The position numbers and the translations under genes are program-made. From positions 48,873,279-48,937,278 of the forward strand of contig CM043970.1 of assembly GCA_014529385.2 (NCBI GenBank): a DNA stretch of 64,000 bases, written 5' to 3'. Positions 34,600 to 45,936 of this stretch are shown in pieces (within the stretch, counting starts at the first letter, position 1; every line of letters starts with the position of its first letter). Origin of the DNA: Adiantum capillus-veneris (taxonomy: Eukaryota > Streptophyta > Polypodiopsida > Polypodiales > Pteridaceae). A model generated the notes under the pieces. That model was not told the DNA's origin. It ran no database searches and worked only from the letters and a program-made list of their open reading frames with translations.

Positions 34600-35812
34600 T
34601 GCTTTCGTCTTGACTCCCTTGTTGTTCCTGTTTAGTGATAGCTCTAGTTTCTTACCTCAATGCTAATAAAAATTATTAGCACCCTTGTGTCGGTCTTTTT
34701 TGCTTGAGGTCTTTCATCTTTTGTGGATGCCTTAATCTCTGAGTTTTTTGAACTGGGCTTTGCTTGCACTGCTTGAACTTCTTAGCTCCCTTGCTTGCCA
34801 AGGCTAATACTGACTTTTCTGGCTTTGCTTTGCCTAGAGATTTTTAGCAGGCCTCGATCTATTGGAAGCACTGTGATAAGTTATGCAACTTACCACTATA
34901 CTGCAATGACTGCTCCCTTCATAGTGATTCTTGAGTCAAGCTAACCTGTGTTCACTTTAGCACACAATCTGCAAAATTCTATTTAGCTAGCAAACTTTTT
35001 CACAATGAATGCAAAAATTCTTGATGTGCCTTTGACGGCCATACTTGTTCCGTGGGCTTGGAAGTGACTTTCAAGTTCGCTTTTAGCTAAACTAAACTTA
35101 AGCTAGCACAAGAGAATTATGCACAAGTTGTAGTGATTTGCTAGCAAAAATCTTGTGTTAAAATTCTCCAAAACTTGCGATTGTTGTTGCAAAATCAAGA
35201 GTCCTTGTGTATGGTCTTACTGCTACCAGATTTGTGTATGGACGCTCAAATTTTACACTAGACCGTAGTTAACGTTTACACCTTTCCACGGGTGACCAAT
35301 GGTTTTCCCAAAAGATAATTTCAATCTACTAACTTAGTAGTCTTTAATGGTCAATTAGAAGGCCTAGAGGCCAAAAAACTTTTCCAATCCAATATCGTTT
35401 GTGAAAGTTATGGCCAAAATAGTGAAATGCAGTTTAGAATGGTCAAAATGAGTCCAAATTCAATTTTAAAAGAAGATTTGGGATCTCTGTGACACTGTGA
35501 ACACCCCTGTATGGTCAAAATTACAGCTGGACCCTAAAATTGGCCTGGAGATTTGGTTCAATGAAGCAAGATTTGGTTCAAAGGTTCCCCTTGAGTCTAG
35601 CAACACCTTGGTATGCTCAGAATTTCATTTGAATGTCAAAATCAGTCCAAACAAGCAATTTATGAATTTTTCGCTTTTTGACTTCACCTTTTGACTTTTG
35701 GACATAAAAAACATGGGAAAACACTCAATTCAACATGTTCCTAGGGTAAAACCTACCCTCTAAACACACTGGTGGTGTCAGAATTTCCAAATTCCTGCCC
35801 AAAAACCCATTG
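34600..35812. other. TG1 leader, part proximal to the reading frame
   Basis: About 1.2 kb, non-coding, A/T-rich, with no palindrome copies. The start of the array repeat unit is recognisable from ~35400 (GGTCAAAAT, CCCCTTGAGTCTAGCAACACC). Confidence 0.6.
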
Positions 35813-37616
35813 GAGACATCCTACGCCCAAATTGTTTTCTACCTTGAAGGAAGCAAGATTTGGTTCAAAGGCTCCTCTTGGGTCTAGCAACAGAGTGGTA
35901 TGGTCAAAATTTCAAAATAAGCTCCTAGACATCCTACGCGTAGGATGTCTTTTTACTCAGAATTGAATAAAATCTGGTCCAGAGACTCCCCTTGGTGTGT
36001 TGGACCCCTAGGTATCCTCACTTTTTGTTTCTGACACCTCTAGGATGGTCAAATGCTCAAGAATCTATTTCAAAAGCTGGATACTCTATCAGCTGATTTT
36101 TCAAGTCAAATGAGCTCTAAATTGGACCAAAATTGACTGGCAGGCTTATAAGATGCTATGAAACACTTTGGCATTGTCAAATGTTGTTCTAGGGTCCAAA
36201 ATCATGTAGGAGACATCCTACGGGTAGGATGTCTTTTTACTCAGAATTGAATAAAATTTGAACCCTAGATTCCCCTCGAGTCAAGCAACCCAATGCTATG
36301 CTCATATTTGAATTTGGATGCCAAAAGGGCAAGATTTGGGTTGCATAAGCTTCTGGTGCACTCAGCAGGTAGGATGTCTTATATCAGGAGCAAATGATGT
36401 CCAAATGACTTGAAACTTGATGGCTAAGCTTAATAGGACATGATAAACAATTGTATGAGGTCAAAATTTTCCCAGAAGTTCATTTAGCACCTGGAGACAT
36501 CCTACGGGTAGGATGTCTTTTTGCTTAGATTTGGCCAAAATTTGGACCACAGGTTCCCCTGGAGTCTAACAACACACTAGTATTCTCAAAATTTCAATTG
36601 GACCTAAAAATCACCTTGAGACATCCTATGGGTAGGATGTCCTTTTGCTCAGATTTAACCCAAAACTGAACCCAAGGTTCCCCTTGATGTGCTAAACACA
36701 CAGCTATTTTCAAATGATCAAGTATCTGTTTCAAAAGCCTGATGTCCGATCTGGTGAATTTTCAAGTCAAATCAACTCCAAATTGGACTAAATTTGACTA
36801 GGAGGCTTATCTAAGGCTATATGACAGCATGGTATGGTCACAATAGAATTTTGGTCTCATAATCATGCAATAGACATCCTACGTGTAGGATGTCTTTTCG
36901 CTCAGAATGAACACAAACTTGGACCAAAGATTCCCCTAGTCTTCAGCAACCCACTGGTATGCTTAGATTTGAGTTTGGATGTCAAAAGACCCCAAAACTA
37001 GCTATTCTTGCCTTTTGTCCGTCCAGAAATGTTAAAGTCTGTTCAATCTTCACTTTCACTGACCCAAATGAGATGAAATTTATCACATGCACTCAATACA
37101 ACATTTAGAACAAGCCTATGGAGTCATCCTATGGTTTGGTCTCAAAATTAGACCTTGGACACAATTTGGGTAGGATGTTTGGCAATTCTCGTCTTTTGGC
37201 TTTAATCTGTCAAAATTTGGTCAAATTTCCACTTTCGAGGTGAAAATAGGGTAGAACCTACCTTGTAAACACACTGGTAACCTCAGATTTTCAAAAAAAT
37301 GCCCAGATCACCCTGTAGACATCCTACGCGTAGGATGTCTACTGCTTATTTTTTCAGACTGAAGTGCCCATGATGCTTCTTTATGCTCTCAGCAAGTGCA
37401 AGTATACTTCACAATTGAAAAAACATGCAAAAATCACTCAATTTAAGCCTTTTCTGAAATTTTACGTTTTCTGACTCCGCCTTTTGGCTTTTGGTCAACA
37501 AAAATAGGGAAAAACACTCAAGTCAATATGCTACTAGGGTAAAACCTACCCTCTGAACCCACTAGTAACCTCAATTTCCCCAAATTCCCTGGAGACATCC
37601 TACGTGTAGGATGTCT
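35813..37616. repeat. Palindrome array in TG1 leader
   Basis: Seven full copies of a 24-bp element with arms AGACATCCTA and TAGGATGTCT around a 4-bp centre: 35927-35950 (CGCG), 36211-36234 (CGGG), 36495-36518 (CGGG), 36619-36642 (TGGG, last arm base C), 36872-36895 (CGTG), 37317-37340 (CGCG), 37593-37616 (CGTG). Half copies lie at 35813 and 36368, with a degenerate one at ~37160. Centre spacings are 284, 284, 124, 253, 445 and 276. Arms are almost invariant while centres vary. The sequence between copies is a diverged ~280-bp repeat. Position: between primer site and reading frame. Confidence 0.93.
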
Positions 37617-38117
37617 ATTGTCTTAAAATGAAATTTTTTTTTGGTAGTAGTACTCCCTATGCTCTGTAGAGCTCTCAGCAATAATCACAGAAACTTTTGG
37701 ACTTCAAATCAGCTTCCAAACACAATTTACCGTCTTTCCTACTTAGTGTTTTCCACTTCTTTGATGAGCCTAACAGCAAATAAGACATGCATAAAGTACT
37801 CTAGATCAACAATCAAGATATCCTACTTATCCTACTCCTACTCATCATGTGAGATGGTGATTTTGATGTCTTGGTTGCTTTTTGGCCTCACACGGACTCT
37901 CAAGTCAGCCTACCACCACATCTACCACTCCAACTCCTACTACTACCTAATACTACCTAAGAGGGAAGATCCAGGCTAGACACACGCTCCCTAGACTCCT
38001 CCTAAGACCTAGAGACTCCACCACCCTCTGATCCTATCTAAATGTAAAATAGTACTTTGGCAAGCCAGAGGGACCTCTATCCTCAAGGACTAGTCTCAGT
38101 CACCTACTTAGGGCCCT
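37617..38117. other. TG1 leader, part next to the primer site
   Basis: 500 bp without frames of note and without palindrome copies; it ends at the primer site. Confidence 0.6.
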
Positions 38118-38120
38118 CGT

Positions 38121-38137
38121 CCCCGGCAACGGCGCCA
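38121..38137 (-). other. tRNA-Asp primer-binding site of TG1
   Basis: The minus strand reads TGGCGCCGTTGCCGGGG, the complement of the 3' end of plant cytosolic tRNA-Asp (CCCCGGCAACGGCGCCA, from established knowledge). It is one base from the LTR. The same primer is used by Athila-type gypsy elements. Confidence 0.88.
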
Positions 38138-38138
38138 A

Positions 38139-39185
38139 TGTTGGCGGATACACCGCAACGGACGTCAGCATAGCGAGAACTCACCTAACATCTAATGTCA
38201 ACTGAGGACGAAGCTCGATCCGCAGGTGCATGGAAGCAAGCAAAGGGTTTCAACCTCTACTCGACCGACTAATGACTACTTCCTACAATGATATCAAATC
38301 TACATGCCATTGGTTCTGTGAATGTGAGAGTCTCCTTTGATGATACCGCAAGCCAAAAGCCCATCAAATGATCTCGAAACTTCACAAAACTCAAGGGAAG
38401 TCCTACACACACTGGAAGGCTGCTATCCCTAAGGTCTCTGACCACAAATCCTAACCCAATACCCTCCGTGCAGAAAACGTGTAGGATGTCTGGTCGGAAT
38501 TTACAGGTCACTGTTTCTAAAATCTAACATGCCTAATGTATAGCTCTACTCACTCTGATCACGTGGATATGCTGAAATGCAAAAAAAAACAACGTTTACT
38601 CACCAAAACTCCAAAAGTATCTCGTAGGTGAATCTGCCAAAACACAGACGAACGCGCGTGATGTAAGCATCAACACGTAGCTCTCCTCATGGGCAACATG
38701 CTGCTGCTCTCTGTTTGCGATTCCGACCACCGTAGCTCTTGTAGCACACACACACACACTCTCACTCTCTCGAAGTCTCCCAGTCGACACAGAAGATAAG
38801 ATTATTAGAAGACTCTTTACAAAGCTTTAGGTTTTGGTTTATATACTAAACCTTAGAAAACCTAATGTCTGGCCAAAATGACTTGATTTGTCCCTAGGCT
38901 TCTATAGAGCTTAATTAAAACACCGTGAGATGCTTTTCTCATCCAACAAGTATCTGCGGCCAAAATACAATTGCCGAATTAAAATATGAAGTTCCTGTAA
39001 ACATTACAATAGTGGTCGTAATGGCTCAAAATGATAATAACAGGATATTCGATGATTTCCATGAGCAATATCCATCTTCATCTTCATCACTTCATCAGAA
39101 TCTTCATATGGAATATTTAGAGAATCTTTGAGGAATCTTCATGGAATCTTTGTGGAAGCGTTGTTGAAAATTTGATCTTTCAACA
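38139..39185 (-). repeat. 5' LTR of TG1
   Basis: 1047 bp, TGTTGGCGGATACACCGC to GATCTTTCAACA. It carries the half-motif CGTGTAGGATGTCTGG at ~38478-38493, the right arm plus centre of the leader palindrome, while the left arm is absent. Confidence 0.93.
38838..38845 (-). promoter_or_regulatory. TATA-like box in 5' LTR of TG1
   Basis: The minus strand reads TATATAAA in a block shared with the 3' LTR (23875-23882). It is the best promoter candidate for the element's transcript. Confidence 0.5.
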
Positions 39186-39190
39186 TTATC

Positions 39191-40482
39191 CATGGTCTAT
39201 GCATGACCTAATGCTTAAAACAAAACAAAATTATAGACGTCCAAACTAAGGTCTTACCTAATGAGAGGCAAAATAAAAGATTTTACTGAAGCGTTTATCT
39301 CGGCCAACCTAAGAGGGCCCAAAATTCTACGAATTACTCATTGAAATTGTAATTTTGTGCTTACAATGATATGCACCTTTTGCCTTTCAATGGGAACAAA
39401 CGGTTCATAAAAATTTTCTTGATTCATGTAAACTACTTGACCATTCTAAAGGTTGAATCTACTGAGGCGGCCCGGGGCAGGCAACAAGAGAGGCGACCTC
39501 TAAACACCCCTCAAGGCTCCCGTGCTGCTCAATTCGGGCTGGGGCAAGCACAAGCACAACACAACAACAAACCCATAGCCAAACCCAAACAAGATAGGGA
39601 CACCACCTAGTTATGGTATGCAAACTAGGACGCAAGAGAGATTTGTCACAACCAAGAAGATGCGCCACAAAACACACACAAGAAACCTCACACCAAGGCA
39701 CACACAAAATGGACCAGACAAAGCTAGAGCAAAGGGAAGAGAAAGAGGAATGGATCTTGCGTAATACCTTATTTGTGACTTGCAAATGGAGATGGTTTGT
39801 TATGATGATATCGTAGAGCTTATACAAAACTAACTCAATGCTTAATGAATGCTCAACATTGCCAACACAAACATGTATTGTCTTAGGGTGTGGGAGACCT
39901 CTCACCACAATACCCTCTTACAATGGATACAAAATTGACAATGAAAACACACTAAAATAGTTTCTAAAACAAGATCAAATGATCAAAACTCAAAATACAC
40001 AGATCACCTTGAATTCACCAAACCGTATTGCACAAGTGGAAGGACGAAGATTTGAACGTTGATTCATGCCGTTGATACACCAACCTCAATTTATTGATGA
40101 TGGAGGAACATATACAATAGTGTTTTTGAGATTTTTAAATCACACTCTCTCACTTGTAATGTGTAGCTTGAAAGCTTCTCTCACACCAAAAGTGAAGCTC
40201 ACAAAGTGGTTGCTACACCTAAGTCTCTCCTCATGCATAGAGTGTTGGGGTTCTATGTGAGATATTGGGCGTTGTTTTACAAGAAGGAGAGGGGCCTATT
40301 TATAGGTTGGAGACCCTCATTAAGATTATTTGGAAATCCTAATTTACAAGCTAACAAATTAGGATTATGATTTTTTCTAAATATCAAAACATTGCGGGCC
40401 TTCTTTGTCTGCTTGAGTCATGGATGTGGGCTCAAAAGAGAGGATTATTGATGGTAGATAAGGTAAAAGTAGAGTTTTAAGG

Positions 40483-40484
<2 letters not shown>
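39191..40484 (-). repeat. Leader and 5' LTR of gypsy copy B2
   Basis: Continuation of the family B sequence interrupted at 22200. The leader (39191-39463) is followed, without the primer-site segment seen in B1, by LTR sequence starting TGAGGCGGCCCGGGG at ~39465. A minus-strand TATAAATA lies at ~40299-40306. The LTR ends in a GA microsatellite and its outer end is missing. Confidence 0.78.

Positions 40485-40567
<83 letters not shown>
40485..40567. repeat. (GA)n microsatellite at an element junction
   Basis: About 83 bp of GA separating minus-strand LTR B2 from plus-strand chromovirus integrase. Neither element has its natural end here, so the tract marks a rearrangement breakpoint. Confidence 0.97.
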
Positions 40568-40570
<3 letters not shown>

Positions 40571-41527
40571 GCAACCCTCTTTATATCAAGAATCTTCAAG
40601 TACCATGGCTTGCCAATGTCTATAGTGTCGGATAGATGTCCTGGAATGACCAATAATTTTTGGAACGGTCTCTTTGAGAATTTAGGGACAAGGCTAAACT
40701 TATCTTCGGCCTATCACCCGCAAACGGATGGCCGAAGTGAAATAGCTAGCCTAACAATTCTTGATCTACTAAAAGCCTATGTAATGAAAGTAGATCAAAG
40801 ATCCCAATGGGAGAAGTACTTACCCTTAGTGAAGCATGCCTACAATAACACTGTACATACTTCCACGTGAAAAGCACCTTTTGAGGTAATAGAGGGAAGA
40901 TAAAAAATTCCCCTGCTACTTAAGGTACACGGGAGGATCTTCGCTGCAGATGAGTATAGATGAGATCTATAAGAATCTTTCCAAAAGATTATGGATGTTA
41001 TCTCTATGTCACAACAAAGGCAAAAGGTAGCTGCTAATAAGCACAAAAGAGCCCAAGCCTTTAATGAAAATGATTGGGTCTTACTTAAATTTCCCAAGGC
41101 TCGATTAAGGCACACAACGGGCAAGAATCCTACGGAACACCAAAAGTACTATGCTAAGTTAGCAAAAAGCTATTATGGTCCCTTCGAGATTCTTAGGCCA
41201 ATCAATGAGATGGCCTATCAGCTCAAGTTTCCCAGCCATTGGCTCATACACAATTATTTTCATGTGAGCCTACTAAAGCCTTACAAAGGAGAGCCACCTC
41301 AAGAACCAACTATTGAAGACCCACTGGAGATCGAGGACCAAGAAGGGGTGATGCACCCCGAGTCCATTCTCCGACATGAAGACAAGGTCCTAAGAGGCAC
41401 CAAGACAATCCGACAATATCTTATTAAGTTTAAGAATTATCCTTTTGAAGATGCTAGATGGATGCAAGGCATACAATTAAAGGATAACCTAAACCTTGTT
41501 AATGCTTACAATGCTTCCCTAGAATAA
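40568..41527 (+). pseudogene. Chromovirus integrase C-terminal half and chromodomain
   Basis: The catalytic core resumes at the second Asp, YHGLPMSIVSDRCPGMTNNF, followed by SAYHPQTDGRSEIAS, where the catalytic Glu is kept (GRSE). A stop at 40868-40870 (TGA) breaks it. From 40991 the C-terminal domain reads YYGPFEILRPINEMAYQLKF and FHVSLLKPY (the GPY/F module). A chromodomain-like segment follows, RGTKTIRQYLIKFKNYPFED, with A-R-W after it. Chromodomains target insertion to particular chromatin. The first half of integrase and all upstream genes are missing at the GA tract. The + orientation matches the gag remnant at 1-9576. Confidence 0.87.
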
Positions 41528-42701
41528 GCAAATGTAAAAATGTTTAAAATGAACAAATTTTTTGTCTTATAAGACTATCTTTTTCTTTATTGTGCACAAA
41601 ACTGTAGTATGCAAACACGAATTAGATCTTGTCACTCTACTATGGAATATTGATAGGACTAATGTGCAAAGATGCTTGAGGTAGCCTCAGGCTCTCAAGA
41701 GGCAAATGGACTAGTCATCCATCCTAGAACGATGTCGTAGGGTAACATAGGGATCCTCTACCCGCCGCTAGAAAAAGGACTAATGAATAGGCTTTAGATG
41801 ACTATGATTTCAATAGAGAGGTAATGTCATAATAACTAATATCTAATTCTCCTAAATGATTTTCTCATGTTAAATTGATTTAATATGGGAAAGGGCCAAG
41901 GGAGAAAAGGCTAGAATATTGGTTAAGCTGGCAGACTGGCCACAGTGGGGATCCAAAGGAGGGAAAATAGGGATCCAAAGGGGGGGCAATCTTCAAAAGA
42001 GCTATGTGCAACAATGGACTCCAAAGACCTTAGTATTCATCCCATTAAGAGTTTCAAAATGCTAAGGTTCCAAAATTCAACGGTTTTGTCCAATGGTCAA
42101 AAGCTTAGGAAATTGGATGCTTTGTGTGTGTCCCAAAAATTCTTCCCAAGTCCTACAAAGGAGGAGGCGAGCCCAAGAAGTAGGGGATGAGAGAGAAACA
42201 CACACACACAAGCTTTATTTGTACACAAGGGGAAAGAGGGACACATGTCAGCTCCCTAGGCCAGATGCCCACAAGGTGTACTCAAATCCTATTGGATGGC
42301 AATAGAGGTGGAACAATGAGAATTAGGCTAGAGTAAATCTAGTTTAATTAATTTAAAAACAATTAATAAAGGATCCAATAAGAATTAATCTCTCTTGAAG
42401 ACTATTGGATAGTCTACCAAGGGATCCAATGAGCATTCAACAGCCCAATGGCTTTCTTGATTCCTATTGGCCAGGAGGCAAAGGGGTCCAATGAGAGTTT
42501 AGTTGAATTAATTAATTGAAATCCTAGTGGCTAAGCCTGGGGAGGTCCAATGAGGTGGTAGCAAGAGCAAATAGCAAGAGTGGTCGACCAAGACAGAGGG
42601 GGGGCTAGATTTTACAAGGCATTATCACCTACACACTCACACTAGCTCATGTGTAGAGTAAGAAGACTCTCTCTCTCTCTTCTCAAGTTTTAGTGGAAAG
42701 T
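41528..42701 (+). other. 3' region and possible LTR of the chromovirus
   Basis: Non-coding. A purine-rich stretch at ~41950-41987 contains GGGATCCAAAGG twice and ends in AAAGGGGGGG, a good polypurine-tract candidate for a plus-strand element, but no clear TG-initial LTR follows. The stretch is cut at 42701 by insertion of TG2. Confidence 0.45.
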
Positions 42702-43721
42702 TGTGGGACGCATGTCTAACCTCACCATCCTATCTTATTGCACTATTAGCAAGAACCATGATTAATTTGTCAAACCATGGGACGAAGCTGACTCGACTAG
42801 TGCATAGAGGATACAAGAGGTTGTCAATCTCTTGGAAAAAAACTAACAACTCGCATCTAACTCAAGCTACACTCAAGTGACTGAAATCACCAAAAGCCAA
42901 TCGCTCATCGGCAAACAATTCACATCCGTTACAGTATCTAACGACATCCATACATAACGAAACTTCTAGGACAAGTTTATAAGACCTAAGCACACATCCC
43001 TATGGCCTCAAACCCCACTTTAGGTCACATTCCAAAATCACGATTATTAACAACAATGGATTTTTGACCTAGTTGTTTTTGACTCAGAATTCATCTAAAT
43101 GCTTAGCAATGATGCCCCAATACCCCGTCTATGCTTACTTTTTATTTTAAAAGTGTAAATTCCTAGTTATGATGAAATTAGGCCGTGGGTCACGGACGAC
43201 GCCAAAAGCTACGAAATACTATGAATGGTTTACATCAATGCGTAAAGCTCTTACCTGCAGTTGCAATGCAACAAACGCATTCGCAATGTGACAACCAGAG
43301 AGGGAGTAGGAAGCGCGAGAAGGAGAGAAGTGAGTGTTGTTAGCTCACGTTGTGTATTTCTTATCCAAAAACATAATAAAATCTTTACAAAGTTGGCTTT
43401 TATACCTTAATTAGCCAAGGTCTAAAATGTGTAATGTCCGGTGCCCAAGGCCTTTAGGGCTCACCACTTACTGGATCTACAACCTAGGCACAATAAGTGA
43501 CCTATTCTTTACAACTTGGAACTCCCATTGAGCCCGTAACATATTAGAAATATTACAATGGCTTGAAATAATTCGGGAATTTACAATACGTGACCATTTT
43601 GGAAAAACGTGGAAAATAAGTAACTCCAATCTTTATTGATTCTTTGCATTTATCCTTGATGTGCATTTGTACATCTTCGATCTTTAGCAGCTTCTGTTAA
43701 CTGACGTTGACTGAGTTAACA
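42702..43721 (-). repeat. 3' LTR of TG2
   Basis: 1020 bp, TGTGGGACGCATGTC to GACTGAGTTAACA. It matches 63204-64000 closely. At 43034-43052 it holds AATCACGATTATTAACAAC, a half-copy (centre plus right arm) of the TG2 leader palindrome. Confidence 0.92.
43397..43404 (-). promoter_or_regulatory. TATA-like box in 3' LTR of TG2
   Basis: The minus strand reads TATAAAAG. The right LTR has the same block at ~63872-63879. Confidence 0.5.
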
Positions 43722-43735
43722 TTCCCCCCTTCCTA
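43722..43735 (-). other. Polypurine tract of TG2
   Basis: The minus strand reads TAGGAAGGGGGGAA directly against the LTR. Confidence 0.85.
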
Positions 43736-44736
43736 TTTTAGTGCCCATCCTCGGGCACTGTTGAAAAGTGTCCGTGGAGGCAATGGAAGGTTTTGATTGG
43801 TTGTTGATGGGCTGATTGTCTTCATCTATTGCTGAATTTGCTGATGAGGTTCAATCTGCTACAACATCCTCATTGGTTTGAATATGTCTGGTTTGTGAGA
43901 GATGATGTTGCATTTGTCCATTGTAATAGCATAATGATGAGGCTATTGTTTATTTATGAAAAGTATGAACAAGGGAAGTAGAATGATGAGGTTTTAAATT
44001 AGGGTCTAATACCTGGATGACCAAAGGGAAAAAACCCAGTGGAAAAAAAAGTGTCTTTGGGATAAGCGCATTATTGGAGTACTTATAGCATGGAAAATAA
44101 AAATAAAGTACTGAAGGGATTATTCACTGATAGATATGGAATTAAAGAGACTAACAAATATGAAAGGGTAGCATGATGGAACATTTGTTGGGCCTGTTGT
44201 AGTCCACTCAAGGTGCATAGGTGGAAGCAAAAAAGAGTGTCTAATGCATATGTCCAATGGTGGGACATCCTATTTATGCATACACAAAAATGCATGGAAA
44301 ACAATATGCTATGCAAGAAAGATTTTGAGGGGTTATTCAGAAAGATGTTGTAGCTATAAAAGCATATGACATGGCTTTGCAAGATAGCACCCCTTTAAGA
44401 ATGGTTTTCGTTGACAAGGAGATGTGCTCTCATCTTATTGTGCATTGTGTGTGAGTGTTGGACTCTACGACACTCCACCAATTATAAGTTAATAGACTTC
44501 GACTCTTATGCTCATCTCATCCAGCATGAGCAACATGACTTAGATATCCTCAACTCTTCCAGCTTGAGCGTAAGCCTAATAATTACGAGTCTTAGCACAT
44601 AGTTTAATATGACTTGAAGCTTTGGGACTAATGCTTTGCTCATTTTATGGCTGAGCAGCCCGACTGACTATGCCAAAGAGTGTTTTTTGCACCCTGGCGA
44701 CTTGAATTTTCACATTCTTGTGCTTACTACAAACAT
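43736..44736 (-). other. Conserved 3' non-coding region of TG2
   Basis: Homologous in blocks to 29745-30480 of TG1 (see that entry). At ~44018 it preserves the empty-site form of the MULE insertion point. Confidence 0.6.
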
Positions 44737-45650
44737 TTATTCAGGTAAAAGTAAGCTTGAATCCTCAAAAAGAGGATTTGTGAAGGACCAATCTGGAATT
44801 GAAGGTTTCTTTTGACATACATGTTTTATCATCTTTGAATTTGCATTCACGTTGGTTGGGTTGTCCTTCTTTGACTGTGAAGACTCCATTATCCATTTGA
44901 TTCTCCAAGTAGGCCTGTTGATAGGACTCTTTGATGTTGTTGTAGGCCTCTATTCACTTTTGGCATTTGGCTTTTGACTAGGAGCATTGGAAGACTTAGG
45001 AATCAAAACCTCTTAATGACCTTTGGAACTCCTTTGTTGACTTTGTTGAGCTTTAGGTCCTGCTGAGATGTTGAGATCTTCATGCAAGTCTGGTGTAGTT
45101 GCAGTTGGCTTGTGGTTGACTCGTAGCCAAACCTTTGTATACCCTATGTAGAATCCTTGTCCAAGAAGAACATTCTTTGAGATCCATCTTTGTTTTGTAT
45201 CCTTTTGTGAGCCGTGGTAGACTTCAACATCATTCAATGTTGTTCTGTTGTATATCTGCTTCTTAGGTATCCTAGGATATTATCGAGGTTGATACCTTGT
45301 GGGCCTTCTTTCTTGGGAGGGACTTGGTGTTACTTCATATGCCCTAACCTATGGTTTTGGTACCCATATCTATCTGTTACCTCTATAGTACTCTTGTTCT
45401 TTTAAGCTCCATGTGATGCTATCCATCCCATGTGTTTGTCTTCATGTGTTGATTTCCTATCCTTAATCCAAACCGGATCATTGACTTTAACTAAACTGCT
45501 CGGAACAAACACTCGCTTGACTTTCCTTTGCTTTCTTGAGTACTTTGGCTGATATACCTTTGCTTTTCTGGGTGTCTCCTTAGAGGTTTTAGTTGGGTCA
45601 ACAATTGACTTGAAGTTTTGAAAGTCTGACTTGCTTGAAGAAGCTGATCC
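44737..45650 (-). pseudogene. TG2 Gag-like polyprotein, C-terminal part
   Basis: The part of the TG2 frame lying downstream of Copia-1. After removal of Copia-1 and one GATCC the reading frame continues directly from 51239. It contains KVYQPKYS, VNDPVWIKD and HMGWIASH, aligned with IFQPKYP, VKDPIWVND and HMGWIASH of TG1. Two diverged QG(F/Y)Y-x-G-x3-(V/I)-W repeats follow (EYYRGNR at ~45370-45395; GQGFYIGYTKVWL at ~45120-45165). It ends WSFTNPLFED before a TAA at 44737-44739. Frameshifts and stops start at ~45415. Confidence 0.78.
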
Positions 45651-45847
45651 TGAAGGAGTACGAGCGGAAGTGCGACGCGAGAGAGAGAGAGTGCGAGAAG
45701 AAGAGCACGGCGATATGGTGAACTCGCTCTACTGTAATGTGTAGAGCATAGTGAGTTCTTATTAGGTTTTTACAAAAAGAATATGTGTACATACCTGGCG
45801 GCCCGCCCACTTACCTGGGCGACCACATTGGGCTTTATACCCCAACA
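45651..45847 (-). repeat. 3' LTR of Copia-1
   Basis: 197 bp, TGAAGGAGTACGAGC to TACCCCAACA, nearly identical to 51039-51233. Confidence 0.97.
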
Positions 45848-45860
45848 ACCTCCCACTTAA
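45848..45860 (-). other. Polypurine tract of Copia-1
   Basis: The minus strand reads TTAAGTGGGAGGT against the 3' LTR. Confidence 0.8.
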
Positions 45861-45936
45861 AGTCCAATTTGGTACTTTAAGTGTGAGAGAAGCTACTATA
45901 CAAGCTAATATACAAGAGATGTAGAGAAGTGATGTA

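Larger units (their letters stand above)
22201..39185 (-). mobile_element. TG1: large Gag-only LTR retrotransposon
   Basis: Complete minus-strand element: left LTR 22201-24240, right LTR 38139-39185, 5-bp duplication TTATC on both sides (22196-22200 and 39186-39190). It interrupts gypsy copy B2 exactly (GGGCATTAT / CATGGTCTATGC, continuous in B1 near 13186). There is a tRNA-Asp primer site, a leader with a palindrome array, one large decayed frame (30481-34599) and a polypurine tract. No RT, RNase H or integrase motif is visible in any frame. Removing the nested MULE (~5.0 kb) and solo LTR (~0.95 kb) leaves about 11 kb. It resembles the class called TR-GAG or LARD, non-autonomous plant LTR elements, but the protein does not look like a standard gypsy Gag. 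Confidence 0.9.

Noticed and set aside
35813-37616. Regularly spaced palindromic repeats that might suggest a CRISPR-like array
   Set aside because: Units are ~284 bp apart with diverged repeat sequence between them, inside a eukaryotic LTR element. There are no unique short spacers and no cas genes.
38118-38138. tRNA-Asp 3'-end sequence as a possible tRNA gene
   Set aside because: Only the last ~17-20 bases of the tRNA are present, on the plus strand directly against the LTR edge; this is a primer-binding site.
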